Positions 52,803 through 62,060 are shown, counted from the stretch's first letter. The stretch: 64,000 nt of DNA from Helicobacter cetorum (GCA_022729705.1 DZAX01000008.1:1-64000), one strand, 5' to 3'. Translations and numbers: made by a program. The notes: generated by a model from the sequence alone, not told the origin.

Positions 52803-53630
52803 CTACCAGACACTTCTGCCGCCATCCATATTTAAAACTGCCCCGTTCATATAGCTACTCGCATCACTACATAGGAACAATACAGAAGCCTTATATTCGT
52901 CTATCTTTGCCATTCTTTCCATTGGAATAAGCTTACTTATTTTTTGTACAAACTCGTCAGAATGGTTGTTATATACACCTCCAGGTGCAAAAGCATTACA
53001 TCTGACACCTTTATCTGCCCAGTATGTTGCTAGATATTTTGTCAAGCCGACAAGTCCATGCTTAATCACCGAATATGTCACTGGCTTTACATTTTGCATA
53101 TCGTCCAGTAAGCCGTCTTGCTTATAAAGATTTTGATTCGGCGCCATAACCCCCAAATCAGATGCAATGTTAAGTATTACACCGTAGCCATTTTTTGCCA
53201 TTTCAGTACCGAAAATTTTACTACAAAGCATTGCACCGCTTAATCCTACTGATATTTCAAGATTCCATTGATTCAGATCAAAATTCTCAAGTCTTGTTTT
53301 GTTTGCATTGCTATCTTTTTCAAACTTTGGGTCTATAGCCGCATTATTTATCAGCACATCTGGGTATTTTTTAGAATGCAAAAATATAGCATCCCGAGCT
53401 TTTAAAATCTCTTCTTCCTTTGTAATATCCACCCTTAAAGCCAACATATCTCTATTGTACTTGACTTTTACATCAGCTACAAAGTTATTCATAGCTTCAC
53501 TATTTACATCGAATATTATCACATCTGCTCCAGCCTCTATTAAAGCTTCACAGTGCTTCTTGCCGAGTAGTCCGGCACCACCAGTTACAATGACCAACTT
53601 ATCTTTCATATTAAATCTATCTAAAACCAT
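52803..53630 (-). CDS. Short-chain dehydrogenase/reductase
   Basis: A 275-aa classical SDR. The cofactor loop VTGGAGLLGKKHCEAL is at about 15-30, LINNAAIDP at about 93, catalytic Ser in ILNIASDLGV (about 155) and Tyr-x-x-x-Lys in VTYSVIKHGLV (about 185). The C-terminal MNGAVLNMDGGRSVW is typical. PtmA-like; probably reduces or oxidises a sugar or sugar-acid intermediate. It precedes the phase-variable radical SAM gene and follows a second SDR after 7 nt. Confidence 0.84.
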   Translation of the reverse strand: MVLDRFNMKDKLVIVTGGAGLLGKKHCEALIEAGADVIIFDVNSEAMNNFVADVKVKYNRDMLALRVDITKEEEILKARDAIFLHSKKYPDVLINNAAIDPKFEKDSNANKTRLENFDLNQWNLEISVGLSGAMLCSKIFGTEMAKNGYGVILNIASDLGVMAPNQNLYKQDGLLDDMQNVKPVTYSVIKHGLVGLTKYLATYWADKGVRCNAFAPGGVYNNHSDEFVQKISKLIPMERMAKIDEYKASVLFLCSDASSYMNGAVLNMDGGRSVW

Positions 53631-53637
53631 AATCGCC

Positions 53638-54378
53638 TCATATAATCTTTCTCAGCTGTCCACCATCCATAACGATATTGCTACCTGTTATAAAATCACT
53701 TTTTTCTAAAAATATTACGGCTTTTGCAATATCCTCAGGTGTAGCAAATCTATTCAACGGAACATTTGTAGCTATATAATCAATAACTTTTTGCTCATCA
53801 CTTCGCATCTTTTGACTCCATGTACTTCCCTCAAACATAACATTACCTGGAGAAATTGAGTTTACCCTAATGCCAAACTTGGCAACCTCGTTTGCAAGAT
53901 TTTTTGAATATGCCAAAAGAGCAGTTTTGGCACAACTATAGGTAATAGGCGCCCCGAGCGCCTCACATCCAGCTATTGAAGATATAAAAATAATATTGCC
54001 ACTTGAGGCTTTCAAATATTCAATTGATTTAATAGACAAAGATACTGCACTAAAAAAATTCAAGTCAAATACACGCCTATACTCACCCAAAGATACATTA
54101 TGCCCGCAAGCACCACGCCCACTTCCTATATTGCACACTAGCAAATCAACTCTTTTTTCAGCTTCAACTATATATTTTAATGAACCCTCTATAGACTCAT
54201 CTGCCGATAAATCAGCAACAAGAGGTTTGGCATTTGTGCCGAGTTCTTTTGCTGTAGAATAAACCGTAGCCTCATCTCTGCCATTGATATAAACGATATA
54301 GCCATCCGCAACCAACCCCTTGGCAATCCCCTTGCCTATACCTCTGCTTGACCCGCTAACCAATGCTACTTTTTTCAT
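53638..54378 (-). CDS. FabG-like short-chain dehydrogenase/reductase
   Basis: A 246-aa SDR. VSGSSRGIGKGIAKGL is at about 7-22, CNIG (about 84-87) replaces the usual NNAG, catalytic Ser lies in IIFISSIAGCEALG and Tyr/Lys in ITYSCAKTALLAYS (about 152-156). It ends TGSNIVMDGGQLRKII. It overlaps the TIM-barrel gene upstream by 4 nt. The two tandem SDRs probably act on the same sugar pathway at different carbons. Confidence 0.84.
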   Translation of the reverse strand: MKKVALVSGSSRGIGKGIAKGLVADGYIVYINGRDEATVYSTAKELGTNAKPLVADLSADESIEGSLKYIVEAEKRVDLLVCNIGSGRGACGHNVSLGEYRRVFDLNFFSAVSLSIKSIEYLKASSGNIIFISSIAGCEALGAPITYSCAKTALLAYSKNLANEVAKFGIRVNSISPGNVMFEGSTWSQKMRSDEQKVIDYIATNVPLNRFATPEDIAKAVIFLEKSDFITGSNIVMDGGQLRKII

Positions 54379-55202
54379 TTTAGATACTTATCGATATATG
54401 ATTGCAAAAACTCTTTTTGAATTTTGATTCTTTGTAGGTCTTTTATATAGTTATCATCCCTAGAAGCCTGCATGGTTATAACGCCGTTAAAATTAATCCC
54501 TTTGAGTTTTCTAAACAACTTATCAAACTCAGCATTTCCAGTACCGAGCATCACGGAGCCGCCGCCAAGAACTCTGTCTTTGATGTGTAAGTCAGATATA
54601 AAACCTCCGTAGGTATCAAACTCTTCTTCTAGATCGTATCCAATTGCGGCAGAATTACCACTGTCATAATTAACTTTTATATTAGACGATTCAAATCTTT
54701 GCAATAATGATAAAAATGGTTTTGGCGCCAAATCTGTCTCAAAATTTATAAACACTCCCGCATTATGCGCAAGTGGTAGAGCTTTATTTATCGATGAAAC
54801 AAACATATCAAAATCTTCAGAAGTTTTTAACGATGAATGATCCACGCATGGCACCACAATATCGATGACACCAAGCTCTTTTGCATTCTCTATAAGTCTT
54901 ATGAAAACATCTTCACTTTTTGCCTGATGCGTAGAATGGAATGGGGCTTCCATAAAATAGTCAGCACATACGGATTTCACTTCCACGCCGCTCTCTGAAA
55001 TTATTGACTTGATCTGCTCAATGCCAGCAACGCTCATAAGTGGATTTTGCTCATAGTCATTATAGTCTAGTATGAACTCAATCCTGTCAAAACTTAAATC
55101 TCTAGCAATAAAAAACTCCGCCTGCCAATAATTCAAGGGGTGAGACTGGTATCTATTTCTAAAACGAGGTAGCAACCTACCCTGCATGACACCAATTTTC
55201 AA
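54375..55202 (-). CDS. Sugar phosphate isomerase/epimerase-like TIM barrel
   Basis: A 275-aa xylose-isomerase-like barrel: MKIGVMQGRLLPRF at the start, FDRIEFILDYNDYEQNPL, VVPCVDHSS, FINFETDLAPKPFL (Glu), VNYDSGNSAAIGYD (Asp), DLHIKDRVLGGGSVMLGTGNAEFDKLF (His/Asp), and a final Glu/Gln-type strand ITMQAS. These are the positions that usually bind the divalent metal. It overlaps the SDR gene downstream and the methyltransferase gene upstream by 4 nt each. Confidence 0.82.
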   Translation of the reverse strand: MKIGVMQGRLLPRFRNRYQSHPLNYWQAEFFIARDLSFDRIEFILDYNDYEQNPLMSVAGIEQIKSIISESGVEVKSVCADYFMEAPFHSTHQAKSEDVFIRLIENAKELGVIDIVVPCVDHSSLKTSEDFDMFVSSINKALPLAHNAGVFINFETDLAPKPFLSLLQRFESSNIKVNYDSGNSAAIGYDLEEEFDTYGGFISDLHIKDRVLGGGSVMLGTGNAEFDKLFRKLKGINFNGVITMQASRDDNYIKDLQRIKIQKEFLQSYIDKYLK

Positions 55203-55876
55203 GCTAACCCTCCGTCATTTTTTATACCGACCCCAACAAGCATTAATTCTTTCGACCATCTAAGGAATTTTATTTTGCATCTTATTGGCACAAAAGGTGC
55301 AATGGCTGCACTGAAATAATTAATAAATGGATATTTCCAAACTATAGGCAATTGTCTAAACTTGAAGACACTTATATTGGAAAATGAGTGCATTTTATAT
55401 ATAACATTGAGACTAACTGTCGTAAATGGTGTTTTGTGCGTATGATCGTCAAAATAAATTTTATAATTTGATTCCCAATCAGGCACAAGAGTAATTAACT
55501 TTCCACCTTTTTTAAGCAATCTAAGCGCTTCGGCAAAATATTTATCTGGATTTTCTAGATGTTCCAAAAGTGACTTTGAATAAACTACATCAAAGAAACC
55601 ATCTTTAAAATCAAGCTCCTCCTTTTGGATATCGACTATCTGTACCACAATACTATCATCGAAGTTAGCGGCCTCAGATGAGATATCTACACCATACACA
55701 TCCAATCCTAATTCTTTGAATTCTTGAAGAAATTCACCCCTACCGCAACCAATCTCTAGCAGTCTCATACCTTCTTTTAAATCGAATCTAGAACAAAGAT
55801 GTTCAACAAGTTTTCGAGGATATGATGTATATGGTCTCTCTGCTGTGTTATAGATTGTGGATATATATTTACTCAC
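55199..55876 (-). CDS. SAM-dependent methyltransferase
   Basis: About 225 aa from the chosen start. SAM motif I is RLLEIGCGRGEFLQEFKELGLDVYGVDIS (about 38-66), with VYSKSLLEHLENPDKYFAEALRLLKKGGKLITLVPDW following. The GTG at 55876 is chosen because it has a GAGG site at 5 nt and overlaps the aminotransferase stop by 8 nt. An upstream ATG at 55924 would add 16 residues antiphase to the aminotransferase end. The C-terminal third is hydrophobic and aromatic. Substrate unknown, probably the nonulosonate or its carrier. Confidence 0.78.
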   Translation of the reverse strand: MSKYISTIYNTAERPYTSYPRKLVEHLCSRFDLKEGMRLLEIGCGRGEFLQEFKELGLDVYGVDISSEAANFDDSIVVQIVDIQKEELDFKDGFFDVVYSKSLLEHLENPDKYFAEALRLLKKGGKLITLVPDWESNYKIYFDDHTHKTPFTTVSLNVIYKMHSFSNISVFKFRQLPIVWKYPFINYFSAAIAPFVPIRCKIKFLRWSKELMLVGVGIKNDGGLA

Positions 55877-57254
55877 AGGCACCTCGCTCTTGTAAAATAT
55901 CTCGCAAGGACTCTTTATAAACATCTATCGCTTCAACCAGCGCTTCTTCTGGAATACAAAGAGGTGGTCCTATCTTAATAGTTCCCGACAATGTTCTAAT
56001 AGAATTTACACCTTTAAGCATTGCTTTATAGATTAGATTATCAACAAGTTCAACATCTAACTCATCTGTTCCATCTTTGACAAAAAATACAGCAGCCACA
56101 AGCCCTTTACAAATGATATTTGAGATAAGCGCTGGATACTCAGCCTGCCAATCAAGCAAAATTTTTTCTAGCAATTCTCCTTTTTTTCTTGATGCCTCTA
56201 TTAATCCTTCGTCAATCAATGCATTAAGCGCAGCTAGAGATGCTGCGCACGCCATAGGATTACCTCCGTGTGTACTATTCATACTGGGGTCGATATCTAA
56301 TATTTCAGCTCTGCCCAAAATCGCAGATAGCGGCAAGGATGACGATATGGCTTTTCCACAACAAACCAAATCAGGCTCAATGGCATAATATTCAAATCCA
56401 AAAAGCTTCCCCGTCCTACCAAAGCCAGACTGCACTTCATCCACTGCTATTAGCACATCATTTTCTTTTGCCCATTTGACCATTTCGTCTATATACTCTT
56501 GCGGATAGAAGATCGCACCCCACCCCTGATAGGTCTCCATCATAATACCGGCAATATTTTTGAGATTCACACCGCTCTTTTCTAGCTCCGCCAAATCCCT
56601 TTTAAAAAGCGCCGATGGATTTAGTCCACACTCTTCAACATACCAAGGAGTTGGAAATGGAAGGTGATAGATATCTTTATCTAGGTTGACTATCCACGAT
56701 TTACCTTTATCTTTACCGCCTATTTGCTGAGAACCCGTTGTTTTACCGTGAAATGAGCCCGCAAAACTAAGTATTCCAATCTTATCTCTGTTTTTTTTAT
56801 ACCCATTTTGCCTCATTGTCTTAAAGGCACATTCAGTAGTCTCAGAACCAGTAGTATAAAGTATGCATTTATTCAAGTGTTTTGGTGAAATTTCTATAAG
56901 TTTTTTGACAAAATCTCTTCTTATCGCCGTCGGATAATAATAGCTATTTAAAAGTGGCTTATTCGTATATTCTCTCACAGCCTCAACTACTTTTGGATGT
57001 GAATGCCCAATATTGGCAACAAAAATTGTAGATGTAAGGTCTATAAATATATTTCCAAAACCGTCAAAAACTCTGTAATCAGTAGCACTATCCCAAAGTA
57101 TGGGGAGTTGGTCATGCATAGATTTAGTCTCATACATCCTTAGGTCTTCAATTATTTTTATCGCCTCTGGATGTGGTAGCGATGTACATATTTTCCTATG
57201 TTTAGTTTCTAATTTTTCCGTCTGCTCTGGTTTTAAGTCGTAATTCGTTTTCAC
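55869..57254 (-). CDS. Class III PLP aminotransferase
   Basis: A 461-aa class III aminotransferase (ornithine/GABA/glutamate-1-semialdehyde type). It has YTTGSETTECAFK (about 131), SFAGSFHGKTTGSQ, the PLP Asp-Glu motif VLIAVDEVQSGFGRTGKLFG (about 266-285), catalytic Lys in CCGKAISSSLPLSAI (about 299) and STHGGNPMACAASLAAL. In this locus it is expected to transfer an amino group to a keto-sugar or a glycan-linked acid. It starts with GTG at 57254, immediately after the split methyltransferase gene. Confidence 0.87.
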   Translation of the reverse strand: MKTNYDLKPEQTEKLETKHRKICTSLPHPEAIKIIEDLRMYETKSMHDQLPILWDSATDYRVFDGFGNIFIDLTSTIFVANIGHSHPKVVEAVREYTNKPLLNSYYYPTAIRRDFVKKLIEISPKHLNKCILYTTGSETTECAFKTMRQNGYKKNRDKIGILSFAGSFHGKTTGSQQIGGKDKGKSWIVNLDKDIYHLPFPTPWYVEECGLNPSALFKRDLAELEKSGVNLKNIAGIMMETYQGWGAIFYPQEYIDEMVKWAKENDVLIAVDEVQSGFGRTGKLFGFEYYAIEPDLVCCGKAISSSLPLSAILGRAEILDIDPSMNSTHGGNPMACAASLAALNALIDEGLIEASRKKGELLEKILLDWQAEYPALISNIICKGLVAAVFFVKDGTDELDVELVDNLIYKAMLKGVNSIRTLSGTIKIGPPLCIPEEALVEAIDVYKESLRDILQERGACE

Positions 57255-58080
57255 TAGTCCCTCCTTGCCAATACTACATACTCATCGCAATTATAGTCAT
57301 ATTCATTAAGTTTAAAATTCTTATACACATCAATATGGGTAAAACCTGCCTGTGTTAGCATGCTGCGAATTTCAACAGGAGAATATGGTTTTAAAATATT
57401 CGTCATTTTGCTATTTCTATTTCTATCATCTCTATGATAAAACATTTTCTCCCAAACTACAAAATTATCATCATCTAAAGAAATACTTTCCAGTATAATT
57501 TCAAAAGGATCTCTACTGTCAAACATTTGCCATGTCCTAAAAAGTCCGTTATTTGCATAAATATTTCTCATTACTGAAAACATACTGTACAACTCCAAAA
57601 TGACACAACCTCCTGGCTTTAGGCTTTCATAGAATGCCTTCAACAACTTCTTGACCCCCCCCGTTTTATTGGATCAAGGAATTGCAAAACAATATCAACG
57701 GCAATACAGCAGTCAAACTCTGCACACCCCAAATCAAATTCAAAAATATTTTTATTTATATTTTGCACATTCTGTAGATCTAGATCTTTTTTCCATTTCT
57801 CCGCAAATTCAAATCTAGTCTCACTAATCTCCAATCCTATCCCATGCTCCAAGGCACCATCTAAAGCTAGCCTATAAAGCAATTTTGAATTTCCGCTACC
57901 CAACTCAAAAACTTTTATTCTATTTTCTTTAAATAATTTTTTAACCAGTCCTGCAAGCTCCTCAGTGCTTGATAATTTTTGAAGCCTGTATTGACTTAGT
58001 TGTTCTAAACTAGAAAAATTTTGCAAAGATTCGACATTGTCATAAGAAGTTAAGTTTAATTTGGCTTTTTTATTCATCAT
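57254..58080 (-). pseudogene. SAM methyltransferase, phase-OFF at a G8 tract
   Basis: Two frames form one class I methyltransferase of about 275 aa. The first (58080-57640) carries the SAM site KVFELGSGNSKLLYRLALDGALEHGIGLEIS and FDCCIAVDIVLQFLDPIKRG. The second (57254-57646) continues KAFYESLKPGGCVILELYSMF and the C-terminal ILKPYSPVEIRSMLTQAGFTHIDVYKNF. The break lies on eight G of the coding strand (57655-57662). Nine G would read KRGGVKKLLKAFYESLKPGG. With eight the protein ends at RGGSRSC. As with the radical SAM gene, +1 restores the product. Its stop overlaps the aminotransferase GTG start. Confidence 0.8.
57655..57662 (-). repeat. Homopolymeric G8 tract (contingency locus 3)
   Basis: Eight C on the given strand at the exact frame break of the methyltransferase gene. 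One more G restores the reading frame. Confidence 0.82.
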
Positions 58081-58087
58081 ACTGTCC

Positions 58088-59317
58088 TTATAAAATAAGC
58101 ATTTCTACAATTTCAAGCAGATTACCTTCAATATCCCTGCAATAGCACACTTTTGCAAATCCCTCTGTGGATAGTAATGGCTCAGAGATAAATTCTAGAT
58201 TTTCTTTTTCTCTGTTATAAAATTCATCTATATCGTCAATCTGAAGAGCCATATGCGTATAGCCTAAACTATAAGTGTTTGATTTTACCATTGATTTATT
58301 GCTATCGATAAAATCTAACAACTCTAGCTTAACTTCACCAAGCCTATCGCTTAGCTTCACCATTCTTACTTTTTGATTCTCTACTTCTAGCAGTTTATCC
58401 AAATACCCACTCTCTTCAACCCAGTCCTGGCTAATCTCAAAACCTAATCTAGAGGTATAGAATTCCAGCATTTTATCCATACATAACACCACAATACCGG
58501 TATGTCTAAATTTGGCAACGTGTCTTTTATTGATATTTTGATATTTTTTTTGCAATTGCTCAAAAATACGATATTTTTTGAGTTTTAGCATATTTTCAAT
58601 CAATTCAAAATCCTCAAGCGTATCTATTTCAAGCGCTCTAGTTGTTTCAAATAGCAAAATATTGTCGCCATAAACACTATTTTGCTCCAACACCACACTT
58701 GTGCGTATCACGTCAACATAACCATTTGGTATATATACATCATCAAACGATTGCCTAGGTCTATCAGTGTCTGCAATTGTAAGTTTATCTGTTAATGGTT
58801 CATAAAAACTATTTTTTTGTAAAAACCACTTAAATGGTGTTTCAGATGCCTTGTGCGAAGATCTAAGTGAAGAGGCAGATGGTTTACTTATTAAAAGCTT
58901 AATAGCCTCATCAATAACAAAAGTGTCCCTCAGCGGGGTTGTCGGTCTAAGAATAGCTATAAATCCTGGAACTTGAGATTCGTTTTGAGCAAACCATTCA
59001 ATAGCATGCTTAACATAATCAATATCTCTTGAGTTGTTAGATGCAAACTCTGACGGTCTCAAAAATGGACACTCAGCTCCGAATCGAATCGCATAGTCGG
59101 CAATTTCTAGATTATCTGTTGAAACAACAACTCTACTTGCCACTTTGCTCTCCAGTGCAGCCTCTATTGAATAGGCAATTACCGGAAAGCCGCCCAAAGA
59201 TTTTATATTTTTTTTAGGAATACCCTTACTACCGCCCCTAGCAGGAATAATACATAAGACATTAGAATTATTGTTTTTAGTAGCCATTGAATCAATTTCA
59301 ACTTCGATATCTATCAC
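58088..59317 (-). CDS. Cytidylyltransferase fused to a VOC (glyoxalase-like) domain
   Basis: A 409-aa two-domain protein. Residues about 18-240 are a NeuA-type cytidylyltransferase: VLCIIPARGGSKGIPKKNIKSLGGFPVIAYSIEAAL, VVSTDNLEIADYA, AILRPTTPLRDTFVIDEAI and the late FETTRALEIDTLEDFEL. Residues about 270-405 are a vicinal-oxygen-chelate domain: FRHTGIVVLCMDKMLEFYTSRLGFEIS, YTHMALQIDDIDEFY, CYCRDIEGNLLEIVEML, with His and Glu at metal-ligand positions. CMP-sugar synthetases with C-terminal hydrolase domains are known, but a VOC partner is unfamiliar to me. It starts with GTG at 59317 after a GAGGAAG site. It lies directly downstream of the NeuB-fusion and methyltransferase genes. Confidence 0.84.
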   Translation of the reverse strand: MIDIEVEIDSMATKNNNSNVLCIIPARGGSKGIPKKNIKSLGGFPVIAYSIEAALESKVASRVVVSTDNLEIADYAIRFGAECPFLRPSEFASNNSRDIDYVKHAIEWFAQNESQVPGFIAILRPTTPLRDTFVIDEAIKLLISKPSASSLRSSHKASETPFKWFLQKNSFYEPLTDKLTIADTDRPRQSFDDVYIPNGYVDVIRTSVVLEQNSVYGDNILLFETTRALEIDTLEDFELIENMLKLKKYRIFEQLQKKYQNINKRHVAKFRHTGIVVLCMDKMLEFYTSRLGFEISQDWVEESGYLDKLLEVENQKVRMVKLSDRLGEVKLELLDFIDSNKSMVKSNTYSLGYTHMALQIDDIDEFYNREKENLEFISEPLLSTEGFAKVCYCRDIEGNLLEIVEMLIL

Positions 59318-59319
59318 CG

Positions 59320-60171
59320 TTACTTCCTCAAAAGAGCAATCAGTGTATCGGTTGCTCCGATACTCGCCAAAGAAGCTTCATACTCTTTGCACAAAGACGG
59401 GAAATCTAAAAAATTTCCCCACTCTTGATGACCGCCTGGTTTGCCATTGCTAAGCCAATAGAGATGATTCGACAGTGGGTATCTTTGTATATATTTTATA
59501 AATTTAACTGCAACGTCAAGTCCAGCTTTTTTAAAAAGCATACCAAGAGTTTTACTGTTATAAAGAAACAAATGGGGACTCCAATATGTAAAATTTGCGA
59601 AAGGCTTGTTTTTGTATATACTCAGCAATGCATCATTGGAGTTTGGCACTTCTATAATCATCTTGCCGCCTACTTTTAGTTTTGAAAAAAGTTTTTGCAA
59701 AATCATCGCAGGGTCAGGCAAATGTTCGATAACATGAAACGCCGTTACTACATCAAAATAATCATCTTCCAAAATATCTAAATCATTAAATATATCTATA
59801 CTGTTTTCCATATAGTGATTTTTAAGTCTTTTCTCAAGCTCAACCCCACAGGCATAGCTAGCATGTTGTTTTGCCTGCATTAAAAAACCGCCGACACCGC
59901 TACCAAAATCTAAAATCTTTTTATCAGCAATCATCTCTTTTAAAAATTCAAATCTTCTGCTATCATCCACACATGTCTGCTTTAGCCAACTTGCAATATC
60001 TAAATCAGCAGACATCCCAGAATCTTTATAAAAATCATCGCTTATGTGATCTTTTGTGGAAAGATATACCAACCCACAAGATGAGCACTCCAAAATATCT
60101 AAATTTGGATTATCTCTGACATTACCGTCTCTCTTAAAGCTTGAATTTGATCCACACAAATAACAACTCAT
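59320..60171 (-). CDS. Zinc-ribbon SAM-dependent methyltransferase
   Basis: A 283-aa protein. The N-terminal zinc ribbon (CYLCGSNSSFKR...LECSSCGLVYLST, about 3-40) is followed by a class I SAM domain with motif I KKILDFGSGVGGFLMQAKQHASYACGVELEKRL (about 84-116) and TAFHVIEHLPDPAMIL, then GGKMIIEVPN. Same architecture as 45687-46625. It overlaps the NeuB-type gene upstream by 4 nt, so it is part of the nonulosonate module. The methylated substrate is unknown. Confidence 0.84.
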   Translation of the reverse strand: MSCYLCGSNSSFKRDGNVRDNPNLDILECSSCGLVYLSTKDHISDDFYKDSGMSADLDIASWLKQTCVDDSRRFEFLKEMIADKKILDFGSGVGGFLMQAKQHASYACGVELEKRLKNHYMENSIDIFNDLDILEDDYFDVVTAFHVIEHLPDPAMILQKLFSKLKVGGKMIIEVPNSNDALLSIYKNKPFANFTYWSPHLFLYNSKTLGMLFKKAGLDVAVKFIKYIQRYPLSNHLYWLSNGKPGGHQEWGNFLDFPSLCKEYEASLASIGATDTLIALLRK

Positions 60172-62060
60172 AGTTTACCCTCTAATCTTTCCAAACTTAT
60201 CCAAAATCCCTCACCGTTATTTTTGTGTCCTTGCCACACTTCTGGTATAAATGAATATTCATGTGAATTTTCTCTAATAATTTTACATAGCGTTTGAAAA
60301 TCAACATTCCCCTCGCCTACCTGCAAGCCTTCTCCATCAACTCCCGTTCCATCGGATATGTGATAATGCGCTGTAATTGGCGCTAGTTTTTTCGTATACT
60401 CAGCATGATCCCAGCCGAATTTATTACAAGCCAAATGGGAATGCGATATATCTTGACAAATTCTCATATTAGCTTTTTTACAAAAATCCACTATTTCATC
60501 TGCATCTATAAAAATATTCTGATGTCTTTGTCCGCCAAAAAACCAAGGAAAAGGAGCCATATTTTCAGGCAACAGTTCAATATCTGATAAGTCTAGTTGT
60601 TGTAAAGAGTCAAACAAATTTTTATAATATACACCCCTAGCCGACAGAGGTAATGGCTCATCCTTTGTAAACCCGCCACAATGAACTACTATCTGAGGTT
60701 TAAGAGTTTTTGGAAAATAATCTTTCATCGAAAGAGTTGCATCAATTACTCTCTTTAGATGCTGGATTGACTGCATTCTATATTCATTATTAGGTGTGCA
60801 TAAATCAAGTAAATGATCGTTTTCGAACAACTCCGGCGCATGAACAATATACTCACACTCATATTTTCTAGTCAAAAACTTTCCAAAATCTTCGCCAATA
60901 TCTTTAAAACTCATATGAAATTCAACACCCATTGGCGAAGTGTTTTCTAAAAGTGAATTAATATCATGAAGCCTTACTGGCAACATCCATCTGCTGCAAA
61001 ATTGATAGTTTCTTTTTGACAATGCCAATCCACCAAGATCTGATTTATAAAGGCAATCGCCCTGCTTTATCAATCTCAATGCCCTATAGCCTATAATTTT
61101 ATTCAAATATTGTGGGCTTAAGCCTCTTCCGGGGCTTTTTATTTCAAAATCATCAGCCTTGAATACATCACCTTCAGCGATACTGTTCTTTGCAAAAATA
61201 CTTTTGCCTAGATTTTCCCTATTTATCATCTCGCCTTGACTAACATAGCGGCTATCGCCATTACCCATGCCAAGCTCCACCTCTCTAACCCCATCAACTA
61301 ATCTTCTGAAGTCATCATATTCTAGACTTGCCGTATGATCTGCCCCTTCCATATTTCTATCGAGCGTAAAATGTCTTTCTATGATTTTGGCACCGAGCGC
61401 AACGGAGGCAATCGTAATAGCAATACCTCTTTCATGACCCGAGTAGCCTACTGGCACATTATATTTTGAGAGCTTTTTCATATAACGAAGATTTATATCT
61501 TTAAACGGGGCAGGATATGTTGAGTTGCAGTGCAAAAGGGCAAAATCAGCATTATGTCGAAATAGAAATTCTACAGTTTGATCTATCTCGTCGTCGCTGC
61601 TCATACCTGTCGACAAAATTATAGGTTTTTTCTTTGTGACTAGATATTCCAATAAGTCAAAATTTGTCATATCAGCAGATGCAGTTTTATATGCTGGAAC
61701 TCCTATTTCTTCTAATTTATCCACACTTGTCTTATCCCAGGGAGTGCACATAAAAACAAGCCCTTTGTCTTGCGCATATTTTGCCAAGTTTACATACTGC
61801 TCAAATGTTAATTCAAACTTTCGCAAGAGTCCTATTGTATACTGTGTAGACAAATCGCTACTCGTGATATCCAATGCATCTTTGGAATATAAATCCTCCA
61901 AGTGACGCATCTGAAACTTCACACAGTCTACACCCAATTGAGAGGCTTGCTCAATGAGTTTAATTGCATTTTCAAAAACACCATTGTGATTCATACCTAT
62001 TTCGGCAATAATAAATACTTTATCATGCTCACCGCCTAGAATATGTCCTGCAATCTTCAC
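60168..62060 (-). CDS. NeuB-type nonulosonate synthase fused to a sugar-isomerase-like TIM barrel
   Basis: A 630-aa protein with three parts. Residues about 15-265 are a NeuB/SpsE synthase barrel: FIIAEIGMNHNGVFENAIKL, VDCVKFQMRHLEDL, PAYKTASADMTNFDLL, ILSTGMSSDDEIDQ, LLHCNSTYPAP, PVGYSGHERGIAITI, IIERHFTLDRNMEGADH. Residues about 285-345 are the SAF (antifreeze-like) domain (LGKSIFAKNSIAEGDVFKADDFEIKSPGRGLSP). Residues about 360-630 form a second, xylose-isomerase-like barrel (MGVEFHMSF, HAPELFENDHLLDL, LLPENMAPFPWFFGG, CQDISHSHLACN, YHISDGTGVDGEGLQVGEGNVDF). NeuB enzymes condense phosphoenolpyruvate with a six-carbon sugar to make sialic, legionaminic or pseudaminic acid. The fused barrel may prepare or epimerise its substrate. 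Confidence 0.87.
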   Translation of the reverse strand: MKIAGHILGGEHDKVFIIAEIGMNHNGVFENAIKLIEQASQLGVDCVKFQMRHLEDLYSKDALDITSSDLSTQYTIGLLRKFELTFEQYVNLAKYAQDKGLVFMCTPWDKTSVDKLEEIGVPAYKTASADMTNFDLLEYLVTKKKPIILSTGMSSDDEIDQTVEFLFRHNADFALLHCNSTYPAPFKDINLRYMKKLSKYNVPVGYSGHERGIAITIASVALGAKIIERHFTLDRNMEGADHTASLEYDDFRRLVDGVREVELGMGNGDSRYVSQGEMINRENLGKSIFAKNSIAEGDVFKADDFEIKSPGRGLSPQYLNKIIGYRALRLIKQGDCLYKSDLGGLALSKRNYQFCSRWMLPVRLHDINSLLENTSPMGVEFHMSFKDIGEDFGKFLTRKYECEYIVHAPELFENDHLLDLCTPNNEYRMQSIQHLKRVIDATLSMKDYFPKTLKPQIVVHCGGFTKDEPLPLSARGVYYKNLFDSLQQLDLSDIELLPENMAPFPWFFGGQRHQNIFIDADEIVDFCKKANMRICQDISHSHLACNKFGWDHAEYTKKLAPITAHYHISDGTGVDGEGLQVGEGNVDFQTLCKIIRENSHEYSFIPEVWQGHKNNGEGFWISLERLEGKL

